This document shows, piece after piece, positions 55,245 through 64,000 of a stretch of DNA of 64,000 nt; position 1 is the first letter of the stretch; the number at the start of each line of letters is the position of its first letter. The stretch is taken from positions 684,511,881-684,575,880 of the forward strand of contig NC_057803.1 in assembly GCF_018294505.1 (NCBI RefSeq), read 5' to 3'. Below the pieces are notes generated by a model, which worked only from the letters and a program-made list of their open reading frames with translations, ran no database searches and was not told where the DNA came from. The position numbers and the translations under genes are program-made. The stretch comes from Triticum aestivum (taxonomy: Eukaryota > Streptophyta > Magnoliopsida > Poales > Poaceae).

Positions 55245-56306
55245 TTAAGTATAAAAGGGGCGGAGCAGCTCCGCGTTCCAAGCTCGTGGCTCGTCTTTCT
55301 GATGCTCAATACTGTAAAGATGGTATGCTCCCTTGTGGAGAACTTTGGTGATGATGAAGGGGCCCTCCCAAGTCAGAGCAAGCTTGTGTGGTTTCTGTTG
55401 ATCCACTCGAAGAACTAGGTCTCCTTCTTGAAAGTCTCGACCCCTCACATTTCTAGCGTGGAATCGACGCAAGTCTTGCTGGTAGATGGTCGACCGGATC
55501 AAGGCCATCTCTCTTTCCTCCTCCAAGAGATCGACTGAATCTTGCCGGGCCTGCTCTGCTTCCTCTTCAGAGAAGAGCTCGACTCGGGGTGCGTTGTGGA
55601 GCAGGTCACTTGACAAAACTACTTCGGCTCCGTAAACCAAAAAGAAAGGAGTTCGTCTGGTCGACCGATTAGGAGTTGTCCTCAAGCCCCACAGAACTGA
55701 TGGAAGTTCATCAACCCAAGCGCCTGCTGCATGTTTGAGATCACGCATCAGTCGGGGTTTCAATCCTTTGAGAATTAGGCCATTGGCTCTTTCTGCTTGT
55801 CCGTTTGACTGCGGGTGAGCGATCGAAGCATAGTCGACTTGAGTGCCCTGAGAAGTGCAGAAAGCTCTGAATTCATCGGAGTCGAAGTTCGACCCGTTGT
55901 CCGTGATGATGCTGTGTGGGACTCCATATCTGAACGTCAATTCTCTGATAAAACTGACAGCGGTGCTAGCATCAAGGTTCTTGATAGGTTTAGCTTCGAT
56001 CCATTTGGTAAACTTGTCGACTGCAACGAGCACATGAGTGAAGCCGCTCCTGCCAGTTCTCAGTGGTCCAACCATATCCAGTCCCCAAACAGCAAAGGGC
56101 CAGATGAGGGGGATGGTCTTCAGAGCAGACGCTGGCTTGTGGGACATGTCGGAGTAAAACTGGCAGCCTTCACATCTGTCGACTATATCTTTCGCCATTT
56201 CATTTGCTCGTGGCCAATAGAATCCAGCTCGGTATGCTTTAGCCACGATGGCCCGGGAGGACGCATGATGACCACAGGTCCCTGAGTGGATGTCATTGAG
56301 GATCAT
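55245..56306 (-). pseudogene. Integrase of E3
   Basis: A 353-codon open stretch starting within pol and ending at TAA-side position 55245. Zinc-binding: His-His at Cys-Gly-His-His-Ala, and Cys-Glu-Gly-Cys. Catalytic: Asp in Gly-Leu-Asp-Met-Val-Gly, Asp in Thr-Asp-Asn-Gly-Ser-Asn, Glu in Gln-Ala-Glu-Arg-Ala-Asn; all present. The C-terminal domain (Gly-Asp-Leu-Val-Leu-Arg, Trp-Glu-Gly-Pro-Phe) follows, with no chromodomain. Upstream, between 56307 and 56614, the same region has four stops, so this domain is cut off from RT/RNase H. Confidence 0.9.
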
Positions 56307-56614
56307 TCGACCTTCTTATGGTGTTATGCATTTCTGACCGACTCCAGTCACGCTTTCCCTGAACAGCTATCCTCTTATCATAGTAAAGGCCTTGGATGGC
56401 GGACGATCTGTCGAGCCTCTTCTTCATCCTATGGGAGTTCTTTCTTGAGGATGTACACAATGTAGGGCACCGTCCAGTCGGGAGTAATGGTCATAACCTC
56501 CATGATCAGGTCGACCATGATTGGGACCTCGACTTCAGTCGGATCTGTGGCGCTCTTAGGTTGCGGGGGCTCTTCAGTAAAAGGATCTTCCTGAACTGTC
56601 GGCGAGTGGATATG

Positions 56615-58456
56615 CTACAAAAATACATTGCTGGGAATGGCTTCTCTCTTGGAATCTATCTTTGCCAAATCGTCGGCTGCTTGATTTTTTAGTCGAGGTA
56701 TGTGGTGGAGTTCTAATCCCTCAAAGTTCTTCTTGAGCTTTCTCACTGGGTTGCAGTAACCAGTCATGGCTGGGCTTCTGACGTCCCACTCCTTCATCAC
56801 TTGATTAACTACCAAATCTGAGTCACCATAGACCATGAGGCGACGGACGCCGAGTGAAATGGCCATGCGCAACCCATACAGGAGTGCTTCATATTCTGCT
56901 TCGTTGTTGGAGGAATCAAAGTGAATCTGGAGGACATATCTGAGCCTGTCTCCTCGGGGGGATACCAGAACTACTCCAGCACCAGAACCGTTCAGCATCT
57001 TGGATCCGTCAAAGAACATGGTCCAGTGTTCAGAGTGAACTTGAGTCGGCAGTTGCTGTTCGATCCACTCGGCGAGGAAATCTGCTATTGCTTGGGACTT
57101 GATAGCTTTCTTTGCCTCAAACTTGATATCCAGGGGAAGGAGTTCAATCGCCCATTTGGCCACTCGACCAGTTGCATCTCTGTTGTGCAGAATCTCTGAC
57201 AATGGAGCGTCGCTGACGACTGTAACAGAGTGATCTGAGAAATAGTGTGCAACCTTCTTCGTGGTCATGTAAATCCCATAGACAAGCTTCTGATAATGAG
57301 GATATCTCTGCTTTGACGGGGTCAGGACTTCAGAAATATAATAAACTGGGCGTTGAACCTTATAAGCTTTTCCTTCTTCTTCCCGCTCGACCGTAAGTAC
57401 TGTACTGACGACTTGTCCAGTGGCTGCTATATAAAGCAGTAGAGGCTCTTTGCTGATTGGAGCAGCAAGCACCGGCTGGGTGGAAAGCAGGGCTTTTAGC
57501 TCTGCAAACGCTGCATCAGCTTCTGGGGTCCACTCGAACTTGTCTGATTTCTTCATCAGTCGGTAAAGAGGCAGCGCCTTTTCACCGAGGCGAGAAATGA
57601 ATCGACTTAGGGCGGCCAAGCAACCAGTAAGCTTCTGGACATCGTGCACACGCACAGGGCGCTTCATTCGGAGTATAGCGCCTACTTTCTCTGGGTTAGC
57701 ATCGATTCCTCGTTCGGAAACAAGAAAACCGAGTAACTTTCCGCTTGGAACTCCAAACGTGCACTTTGATGGATTGAGCTTGATATCATACCTTCTGAGG
57801 TTGGCAAAGGTTTCAGCAAGGTCAGTCAGTAGGTCGGAACCTTTACGTGACTTGACCACAATGTCATCCATGTATGCTTCCACATTCCGACTGATCTGAG
57901 TGAGCAGGCACTTCTGAATCATCCGCATGAATGTGGCTCCGGCGTTTTTCAAACCGAATGGCATTGTGACATAACAGAAGCACCCAAACGGGGTGATAAA
58001 CGTTGTCTTTATTTCGTCGGGTCCATACAGATGGATCTGGTGGTACCCGGAGTAGGCGTCCAAAAAGGACAAATGCTCGCACCCTGCAGTCGAGTCGACT
58101 ATCTGGTCGATGCGAGGGAGAGGAAAGTGATCTTTCGGGCAGGCCCGATTGATATGCTTGAAATCGATGCACATGCGAAGTGAGTCGTCTTTCTTTGGGA
58201 CCATGACAACATTGGCTAACCACTCGGAGTGGTAAATCTCTCGGATAAACTCAGCTGCCAAAAGCCGAGCCACCTCTTCCCCGATTGCCTTTCTTTTCTG
58301 GACGGCGGACCGTCGAAGATGTTCTTTGACTGGTTTCACCTTCGGGTCGACTCGCAAACGATGCTCAGCCAGTTCCTTGGGAACACCCAGCATGTCAGAA
58401 GGCTTCCATGCAAAGATGTCCCAGTTCTCACGGAGGAACTGGATGAGCGCTTCTTC
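56615..58456 (-). CDS. Reverse transcriptase and RNase H of E3, intact frame
   Basis: The frame is open from the codon after TAG (58457-58459) to a stop just left of 56615. The first ATG is at 58393, 592 codons from the end. RT landmarks in order: Cys-Pro-Lys-Asp-His-Phe-Pro-Leu-Pro, Leu-Ser-Phe-Leu-Asp-Ala-Tyr-Ser-Gly-Tyr, Met-Pro-Phe-Gly-Leu-Lys, catalytic Tyr-Met-Asp-Asp-Ile-Val-Val, and Leu-Gly-Phe-Leu-Val-Ser. The connection then leads into RNase H with Phe-Phe-Asp-Gly-Ser, Glu-Ala-Glu-Tyr-Glu-Ala, Tyr-Gly-Asp-Ser-Asp-Leu and Ala-Ala-Asp-Asp-Leu-Ala. All catalytic residues are visible, so this domain could be active if expressed, but integrase is separated from it by stops. Confidence 0.9.
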   Translation of the reverse strand, partial: EEALIQFLRENWDIFAWKPSDMLGVPKELAEHRLRVDPKVKPVKEHLRRSAVQKRKAIGEEVARLLAAEFIREIYHSEWLANVVMVPKKDDSLRMCIDFKHINRACPKDHFPLPRIDQIVDSTAGCEHLSFLDAYSGYHQIHLYGPDEIKTTFITPFGCFCYVTMPFGLKNAGATFMRMIQKCLLTQISRNVEAYMDDIVVKSRKGSDLLTDLAETFANLRRYDIKLNPSKCTFGVPSGKLLGFLVSERGIDANPEKVGAILRMKRPVRVHDVQKLTGCLAALSRFISRLGEKALPLYRLMKKSDKFEWTPEADAAFAELKALLSTQPVLAAPISKEPLLLYIAATGQVVSTVLTVEREEEGKAYKVQRPVYYISEVLTPSKQRYPHYQKLVYGIYMTTKKVAHYFSDHSVTVVSDAPLSEILHNRDATGRVAKWAIELLPLDIKFEAKKAIKSQAIADFLAEWIEQQLPTQVHSEHWTMFFDGSKMLNGSGAGVVLVSPRGDRLRYVLQIHFDSSNNEAEYEALLYGLRMAISLGVRRLMVYGDSDLVVNQVMKEWDVRSPAMTGYCNPVRKLKKNFEGLELHHIPRLKNQAADDLAKIDSKREAIPSNVFL

Positions 58457-60685
58457 CTATTTGGAGTCGAGTGAGGTTGAAATGTGAGTCGGAGCAGCAC
58501 TGGGATCTGTCGGGTGAATATGAATCGACTTCGTTTCACCAGACGACTGGAATGCTGAATCTGTGGCTGGCTTCTTGGCTCGCAGCAAGTCACTCGGATC
58601 TGCATTTTTCTGGTATTCTTGCAATTCTACTACGGCCATCTGGGCATCGGCGATCTTTGAGCCCTTCTGGAAGCACTCTTCTGCCTTCTTCCGATTACCA
58701 GAGATAGTAATCACTCCTCTGGGACCTGGCATCTTCAGTTTGAGGTACACGTAACATGGTCGAGCCATAAATCGTGCATAAGCTGGCCTGCCTAGAATTG
58801 CATGATAAGCACTCTGGAAATCCACAACTTCAAACGTCAACTTTTCTTTGCGGTAATTTTTGGAATCACCGAAAACCACGTCGAGTGCAATCTGACCGAG
58901 GGATGCGGCCTTCTTGCCTGGAATGACCCCATGGAAACTCATATGGCTTTCACTGAGCCTGGACATCGGAATGCCCATTCCTTTCAACGTTTCTGCATAC
59001 AGTATGTTCAGACCACTGCCACCGTCCATCAGGACCTTTGTCAGTCGAGTGCCTTCGACCACCGGGTCGACCACCAGTGCTTGCCTCCCAGGGGTGGCGA
59101 TGTGCGCTGGATGATCAGACTGGTCGAATGTAATGGCAGTCTGTGACCACTTCAAGTAACTGGGTGTCGCCGGAGCGACCATGTTCACTTCCCTGTTGAT
59201 AACTTTCAATCGACTTTTGCTCTCGACATCAGCAAAAATCATCAGAGTGGAATTCACGTGGGGATAACCATCGTCATCCTCTTCCTCATCCTCAGCCTTG
59301 TCTGTCTCCTTCTCTTTTTCCTTGGGTTGTTTCTCTCGGAACTGCTGGATTAGGAGCCGACACTGCCGAGTGGTGTGCTTCGGGTAAATGAAATTACCTT
59401 CTTCATCTTTTTTGGTGTGGATATGGCACGGCAGATCCAACACGTCATTTCCATCTTGATCTTTTACTTTCTTGGGGTTCCACGGCCCTTTGGGCTTCCC
59501 CTTGAACTTTCCTTGAACCACAGCCAAGGCTTCACCCGGAGCAGCTGGCTCGGCCTTGCGCTTCTGTTTCCGACCGGAGTTTCCTCCTCCGGCTTCGTGG
59601 GCGACTGCTTTGTGCTTGCCGCTCCGGAGCCGCTCTTCTTCTTCACCATTGGCATACTTGGTGGCAATTTCCATCATCCGAGCCAGAGTCATATTCCCTG
59701 TCCGGCCGAATTTCATATTCAACTCTCGATACCTGACGCCTTCCTTAAAGGCACAAATTGCCTGATGATCTGACACATCTTCTACTGTGTGGTGCAGGGT
59801 GATCCATCTCTGGATATAATCCCTCAAAGTTTCATTCGGTTTCTGAACACAACACTGCAACTCTGTCAAACCTGCCGGCCGTTTGCACGTGCCCTCGAAT
59901 GTTCTGACAAACACTCGGGCGAGATCTTCCCAAGTATAGATGCTGCCAGGTGCTAACTGATTCAGCCACGCTCTAGCCGAGCCCTCTAACATCAGAGGAA
60001 GGTGTTTCATGGCCACTTCATCATTACCGCCACCAATCTGGACAGCCACTCGGTAGTCTTCAAGCCAAGTGTCAGGCTTGGACTCCCCGGTGAACTTACT
60101 AACTCCAGACGCCAACCTGAAGTTGGGGGGAATCACCGCAGCTCTGATAGCTCTGCTGAAGCACTCTGGACCAGAGACATGCACCCTATTGCTGGTTTGT
60201 GGACCTCCATCATGGCCCTCCCGTTGAGCTCTGTTTCTGTCGACCAAGCCCTGCACGAGAATAGATCTCGCATCAAAGCCTGGCTCCCTGGGGTCGATTG
60301 GAATACCTCGCCCAACACTGTGAGGACGTCTGTCTTCATGTTGCCGAGGCGCGTACGACCCGCTCCTCGGGGGAGGCGTGGGCACTCGACGGCGATCATC
60401 ACGATCGACTCGGCGATCATACTGCTCTCGATTTTTGTACTGATCTCGTCGATCCCCATGTCCCTCACGCCTCGGAGGCGATCTTGGGCTATGGGCCGAC
60501 TGAACTGTGTCTTCCATCATGGATCTGCTGTGGATCCTATCCCGTGACTGAGATACAACTGTATTCTGCTCTCCCGCCGCCCGAAGCAAGGCTCGGATAT
60601 GCACCAGACCTCGACTAGCTTCTGACTGGGAGGGTTGGATCGACTCCGCTATCCGGGCAGCAGCAGCTAGATTCTGGATCGGGGT
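58457..60685 (-). CDS. gag and protease of E3, one open frame
   Basis: Open from after a TGA (60686-60688) to TAG 58457-58459, more than 715 codons; the true start lies further upstream. The N-terminal part is Arg/Asp-rich. The capsid domain includes Leu-Pro-Leu-Met-Leu-Glu-Gly-Ser-Ala-Arg-Ala-Trp-Leu and a Trp-Glu-Asp-Leu-Ala-Arg-Val-Phe-Val-Arg helix. A Cys-His-Ile-His...His-Thr-Thr-Arg-Gln-Cys array and an acidic Glu/Asp run follow. The protease has Val-Leu-Met-Asp-Gly-Gly-Ser-Gly, His-Ala-Ile-Leu-Gly-Arg and Tyr-x-Lys-Leu-Lys-Met-Pro-Gly. RT continues in the same frame after the single TAG. Confidence 0.9.
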   Translation of the reverse strand, partial: TPIQNLAAAARIAESIQPSQSEASRGLVHIRALLRAAGEQNTVVSQSRDRIHSRSMMEDTVQSAHSPRSPPRREGHGDRRDQYKNREQYDRRVDRDDRRRVPTPPPRSGSYAPRQHEDRRPHSVGRGIPIDPREPGFDARSILVQGLVDRNRAQREGHDGGPQTSNRVHVSGPECFSRAIRAAVIPPNFRLASGVSKFTGESKPDTWLEDYRVAVQIGGGNDEVAMKHLPLMLEGSARAWLNQLAPGSIYTWEDLARVFVRTFEGTCKRPAGLTELQCCVQKPNETLRDYIQRWITLHHTVEDVSDHQAICAFKEGVRYRELNMKFGRTGNMTLARMMEIATKYANGEEEERLRSGKHKAVAHEAGGGNSGRKQKRKAEPAAPGEALAVVQGKFKGKPKGPWNPKKVKDQDGNDVLDLPCHIHTKKDEEGNFIYPKHTTRQCRLLIQQFREKQPKEKEKETDKAEDEEEDDDGYPHVNSTLMIFADVESKSRLKVINREVNMVAPATPSYLKWSQTAITFDQSDHPAHIATPGRQALVVDPVVEGTRLTKVLMDGGSGLNILYAETLKGMGIPMSRLSESHMSFHGVIPGKKAASLGQIALDVVFGDSKNYRKEKLTFEVVDFQSAYHAILGRPAYARFMARPCYVYLKLKMPGPRGVITISGNRKKAEECFQKGSKIADAQMAVVELQEYQKNADPSDLLRAKKPATDSAFQSSGETKSIHIHPTDPSAAPTHISTSLDSK

Positions 60686-61492
60686 TCAGTATACCTGAGT
60701 TGGAGGTGGAAAAAGTTGGCGTCGACTGGATTCAGGAGCACGTTGTCGAGAACGATCATCAAGGGCGCGCTGGAGGTTCTCCAGTCAAGTGCGTTCAGCC
60801 AGATTGGCCAAGCGCGCCTGCTCCAAGGCCTGGGCCTCGGGGATTTCTCCAACTATAGGAGTGTGCAGGGCATCCATGTTCCGGCGATGAAGTTCTTCCC
60901 TCTACTGCGAGGAGAGAGGTACTCCTCATGAATGCGCGACGGTTCGCCGTTCCCGTCACCTCCATCTTCACGATTGAAGCCAGGAGGACTGCGTGGTCCA
61001 TTGACCATCAGGACTTCCGCCGCCGAGTCACTGCTGCCGCACTCGGATGCAGTCTCTACGGAGCCAGTTGACAGATCGAACAGGCCGTAGAGAGATTTGT
61101 CGGGCTCGATCGCCGCGACTTGAGGGGCGGCCCATTGGCGGGCCACCGCATGCTTCACCCACCGCTGAAGCCTCGACTGACCGATGCGCTTGCTCCGGCG
61201 GGTCGCAGGAAGGGGGAAAGCTACTGGAGTTGACTGGTACTAGGTCGACGGTAGCCGCAGGGGGACGTCGCGGACGCACGCGCAAAAGTGCACCGCCCCA
61301 CGGGCGGGGAGCGCGTCGGCGTCGAGTGGTGCCTCCTGGAGCCAAGCGGAGTCGTCGGCGACAAACAAGAGCGCGCCGAGACGGATCTCGCGGCCCTCAG
61401 CCAAACCTCCACCTGGAACCACGATGAAGGGTATCGGAAAAATTGCAACTTCTCCAAGCTATGGAGGAGTTGTATGCACGAGTTGTACACCT
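60686..61492 (-). pseudogene. gag N-terminal region of E3, degraded
   Basis: Between the primer site and the intact gag frame, minus-strand open segments (Ala/Arg/Pro/Gln-rich) are cut by stops, including TGA at 60686-60688 and another near 60785. I cannot define the gag start codon. This region is equally variable in E1 and E2. Confidence 0.6.
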
Positions 61493-61510
61493 GCCCCAAG
61501 GTGGGCGCCA
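61493..61510 (-). promoter_or_regulatory. Primer-binding site of E3
   Basis: The minus strand reads TGGCGCCCACCTTGGGGC, one base different from E1 and E2. It starts two bases after the LTR. Confidence 0.8.
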
Positions 61511-61512
61511 AC

Positions 61513-62045
61513 TATCGTGGATCTAAGGCTGACAGTAGAATGGGGGGTAAGTATGAGGAGGCAAGATCCTAGCTAAGGAGGAGTTGTACGCACTAGTTTT
61601 ACGAGTTTAGGCCCTTCTCGGAGGAAGTAACATCCCTACGTCTCGATGCCCTGAGGCGGTCGATTGGATTATATGAGTGTGTGTTTACAAAAGTGCGAAC
61701 CCTTGTCCCAGAGGAGGAGGGTGGCTTATATAGAGTGCGCTAGGACCCCAACTCCCCTCCGTTACACAGTGTTCAATGTTCATAAAGGAGGGGCGTTACT
61801 GGTAACGCCTGCAGTGAAGTGCTATAAATGCCCATAAAACTATGGTTTAAGTCTTGACCGTTGCAGAGTGGAGAGTTTCTCATCTTCTGGTGGTCGAGTG
61901 TCTTCAAGGTGGTCAAGTGAGTGCATCTTCATGGTCGAGTGGACGATGGTTTCTCTTCGACTGCTTCTGATTCTTTGCAGAGATGTCCTTGGGGAGGGTC
62001 TGTCGGATAGGTCCATGACCCTACCCTAGGTACATAGCTTCATCA
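61513..62045 (-). repeat. 5' LTR of E3
   Basis: A 533-bp LTR on the minus strand. It starts TGATGAAGCTATGTACC at 62045 and ends CCACGATA at 61513; the final dinucleotide is TA, where CA is expected. TATATAAG is at 61725-61732. No partner LTR exists in the window. Confidence 0.85.
61725..61732 (-). promoter_or_regulatory. TATA box in E3 LTR
   Basis: The minus strand reads TATATAAG, about 315 bp inside the LTR, pointing towards gag. Confidence 0.75.
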
Positions 62046-64000
62046 GACCCTGCAACGATTCTTTGGCACAACGCACGAAGAGATCTAGAAGCTGCTCTTC
62101 AAGGCCCAGAAGATGTGGCCCGATACAACCGACGACATCGGCCTCGACAGCGCGCATCCAGCCACCCCGGTAAGCATTTAGTTTCCGAACATAACCTCAG
62201 TTTGTAAATCAAAAGGTATGTTGAGCCTTCCATCCTTCAATCGGAGCTGGACAAAGAAGGCGGAGCTGATCAAGTGTCCGGCTCCGCTACCCGAAGACCC
62301 ATCCATTCCCTTGCTAAAGAGGATGCTGGTCTCGGCGCTAGAGAAGAAGGCCAAGAAGAAGAGCAAGGAGGCAAAAGGTGGCCTCCGCCATAAAGGTACT
62401 TCAAACATTGTGTCCGGAGAGACTGAAGCTCCCTCCTCCCACGAGGGAGATGAAGATGAAGAGGAGGCGGAGGCAGAGAGCGATTCTCCCCTTAAGGGAA
62501 GGAAGAAGAAGAGGGTGGCCTCCATAGCCCGGAGGCGAGGACGTCCAAGAGAGGGAAAATATCCCTCTCGGACGGCTCAGATTCGGATGTCGAAGTCATC
62601 CCCGAGCGGCGCCCTAGGGCGAAGCCCCAAACCGCATCGTGAGTATCCAAGATCCTTTACATATATCCGGTCTTTCACGATTGTAGGATAACATATTATA
62701 TTGTGTGTTTCAGTCCGGCCCGTGAACTCCCCCAACTATCATCATCTTTGGGGAACTCTCTGGCACCGGAGATGGTGGAGAGCGAGACGCCTCCACGAGC
62801 CTCCCTGCCACCCGCCGCAGATGACACCGAGGTGTTATCCCAAAGGACCTCTCCGGGCCATGGAGAGGTGTAGGAGGCCACCAAGACGGTGGCAGAGGGT
62901 AATGCCTCGGCTGCCGAGAACATGGGGGCACAACCCCCATGGATACTGACGACGGGGGCCCTGACCAGTCCGGGCCGCAGCCGAACACCATTCCGGAGAC
63001 CCATGTGGCTCCGGAATCGAGTGAGCAACCCCCTTCAAAGGAGGGGGGAGCGCCAACTTTGGTGGCGACCTCCACTAATCTGGAGGCGCCGAACACTCTG
63101 ATGGAGGCATTGCAACATGCTTCCATCGTCGAGGAGCACTGCACCCTGATGGGTGCGGTAGTTGAGAAGGTTCAGTCCACCGAGAGCAGGCTGAACGAAG
63201 CCTTCACCAGCCCGCTAACAGGCTTCGAGGTATGAGATGTAATTTTATTAACCACTTTTCATATAAAAATATGCATGCATATAGATAGTAGCCTCTGAGA
63301 CTCTGTTCGGTTTAAAAAAACTACCGAACAGAGGATCAAATAACAATTGTAGGAGGTAACATACTGGTCTATTGATAAATAGGCTTCCCTATTGGCAGAG
63401 ACCGCCCAGGCCGCTGAGGTTTCCGAACTCAAGCGGAAGCTGCAGCTGGCCGATGATGATATCATCCGCATTAACAAGCGGTTCAATGAGGCGCAAGTAT
63501 GTTTTGAAAAATTGTTTACACACCTGAAGTAATTTGCCAATGCGGAGTCTAAGCTCCTATGTTACCCTAATCGTTACTGCAGGTAGTGCGGCTGAGGTCG
63601 AGACTCTAAAGAGCGCCCTTGCCCAAGTGAAGGAGCAGGCACGGGTGAGCCAGGAGGCCGCGGATTTAAAGGTCGAGCAGGTCGCCCACCACCGATATGA
63701 GGAGCGGGTGACTGAAGTGGAGCAAGAGCTCAAGGATGCCGACGGCAAGTGCGAGGCGCCTTGGAAGAGAAGAATAAGGCCCAAGCGGCCAATCTCGCCA
63801 AGGCTCTTCGGGGGGCCAAGGAGGCGCGGACCGAGTCCCGGGCGGCTCGCGTGGAGATCAAGTAGGCCGAACAGATAGCGATTGGTAAGCCCTTTCTTTT
63901 GCAGAGTAAATTCAGCAGTCAGAAATATGCCTTGCTCAATCGACTATGGAGTTCTCCAGACGCCTTTGCGGATCTTCCGAGGAGTGTGGACGATGCTGCA
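62046..64000 (+). pseudogene. Antisense gene of a fourth gypsy element (E4), partial
   Basis: Plus-strand exons: the first visible one ends at 62169 before GTAAGC and carries Phe-Phe-Gly-Thr-Thr-His-Glu-Glu-Ile, then a TAG. The second is about 62218-62640, with Pro-Leu-Pro-Glu-Asp, a Lys-rich run and an acidic Glu/Asp run beside Lys-Lys-Lys-Arg. Further open segments are at 62939-63235, 63385-63497 and 63580-63866, the last two strongly coiled-coil (Ala/Glu/Lys/Leu/Val). The order, acidic-basic linker then coiled coils, matches the antisense genes of E1, E2 and E3. E3's LTR abuts it on the left, and the rest of E4 (pol on the minus strand) would lie beyond the right edge. Confidence 0.6.

Larger units (their letters stand above)
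50520..62045 (-). mobile_element. Gypsy LTR retrotransposon E3 (Tat-like), 3' side truncated
   Basis: A minus-strand element: 5' LTR 61513-62045, primer site, gag-protease, RT/RNase H, integrase, two tandem arrays, and the antisense gene on the plus strand. The left boundary is not an LTR: the antisense gene lacks its first exon and no second copy of the LTR is present, so the left end (about 50470-50600) is a deletion or recombination breakpoint. The right flank, GACCC and onwards, is coding sequence of E4, so E3 inserted into E4. Pol is the best preserved in the window, with RT/RNase H uninterrupted for 592 codons. Confidence 0.9.

Overview
The window is plant nuclear DNA from a grass, most likely a Triticeae species (wheat, Aegilops, barley or a relative). 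Nested, mostly defective Ty3/gypsy LTR retrotransposons fill most of it. Genes are few and broken, spliceosomal introns and plant TATA boxes are visible, and one element has the 4.3-kb coding-free LTR described for LARD (Sukkula-like) elements of barley and relatives. I see no bacterial-type operon, CRISPR, rRNA or tRNA gene.

Layout. (1) 1-6472: the 5' part of a minus-strand LARD-like element (internal domain, tRNA-iMet-type primer site, 4274-bp LTR). (2) 6473-12254: remnants of a minus-strand multi-exon gene with triplicated acidic exons, apparently cut by the LARD. A short-TIR element and a 19-20-bp tandem repeat lie within it. (3) 12255-13283: a foldback element with a Tourist-like MITE in one arm. 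(4) 13284-15219, 28224-30053 and 43291 to about 50500 were once contiguous. They hold a tandem pair of small coiled-coil genes, a frameshifted 3'-5' exonuclease-like gene, small MITE-like foldbacks and a retroposon with a 12-bp target duplication. (5) 15220-28223: plus-strand gypsy element E1, complete with LTRs and TSD ATGAA, but lacking the reverse transcriptase catalytic region. (6) 30054-43290: plus-strand gypsy element E2, complete with LTRs and TSD GGCGC, RT palm present, several stops and frameshifts. (7) About 50520-62045: minus-strand gypsy element E3, truncated on its 3' side, with the best preserved pol and two tandem-repeat arrays. (8) 62046-64000: part of a fourth element, E4, into which E3 inserted.

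How the parts work together. E1, E2 and E3 have the non-chromovirus Tat-like layout: LTR, primer site starting TGGCGCCCACC, gag, protease, RT/RNase H, integrase without chromodomain, and then a separate spliced gene on the opposite strand between pol and the 3' LTR. In E1 and E2 that antisense gene has its own TATA box and a conserved N-terminal domain (the 'putative gypsy type transposon' family), followed by charged linkers and coiled coils. E3 and E4 carry its later exons. Tandem arrays sit in the same slot, between integrase and the antisense gene, in E2 and E3. In both E2 and E3 an in-frame UAG lies at the same codon between protease and RT.

All coordinates, LTR mismatch counts and family assignments come from reading by eye. 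Element family names are not given where I do not recognise them.
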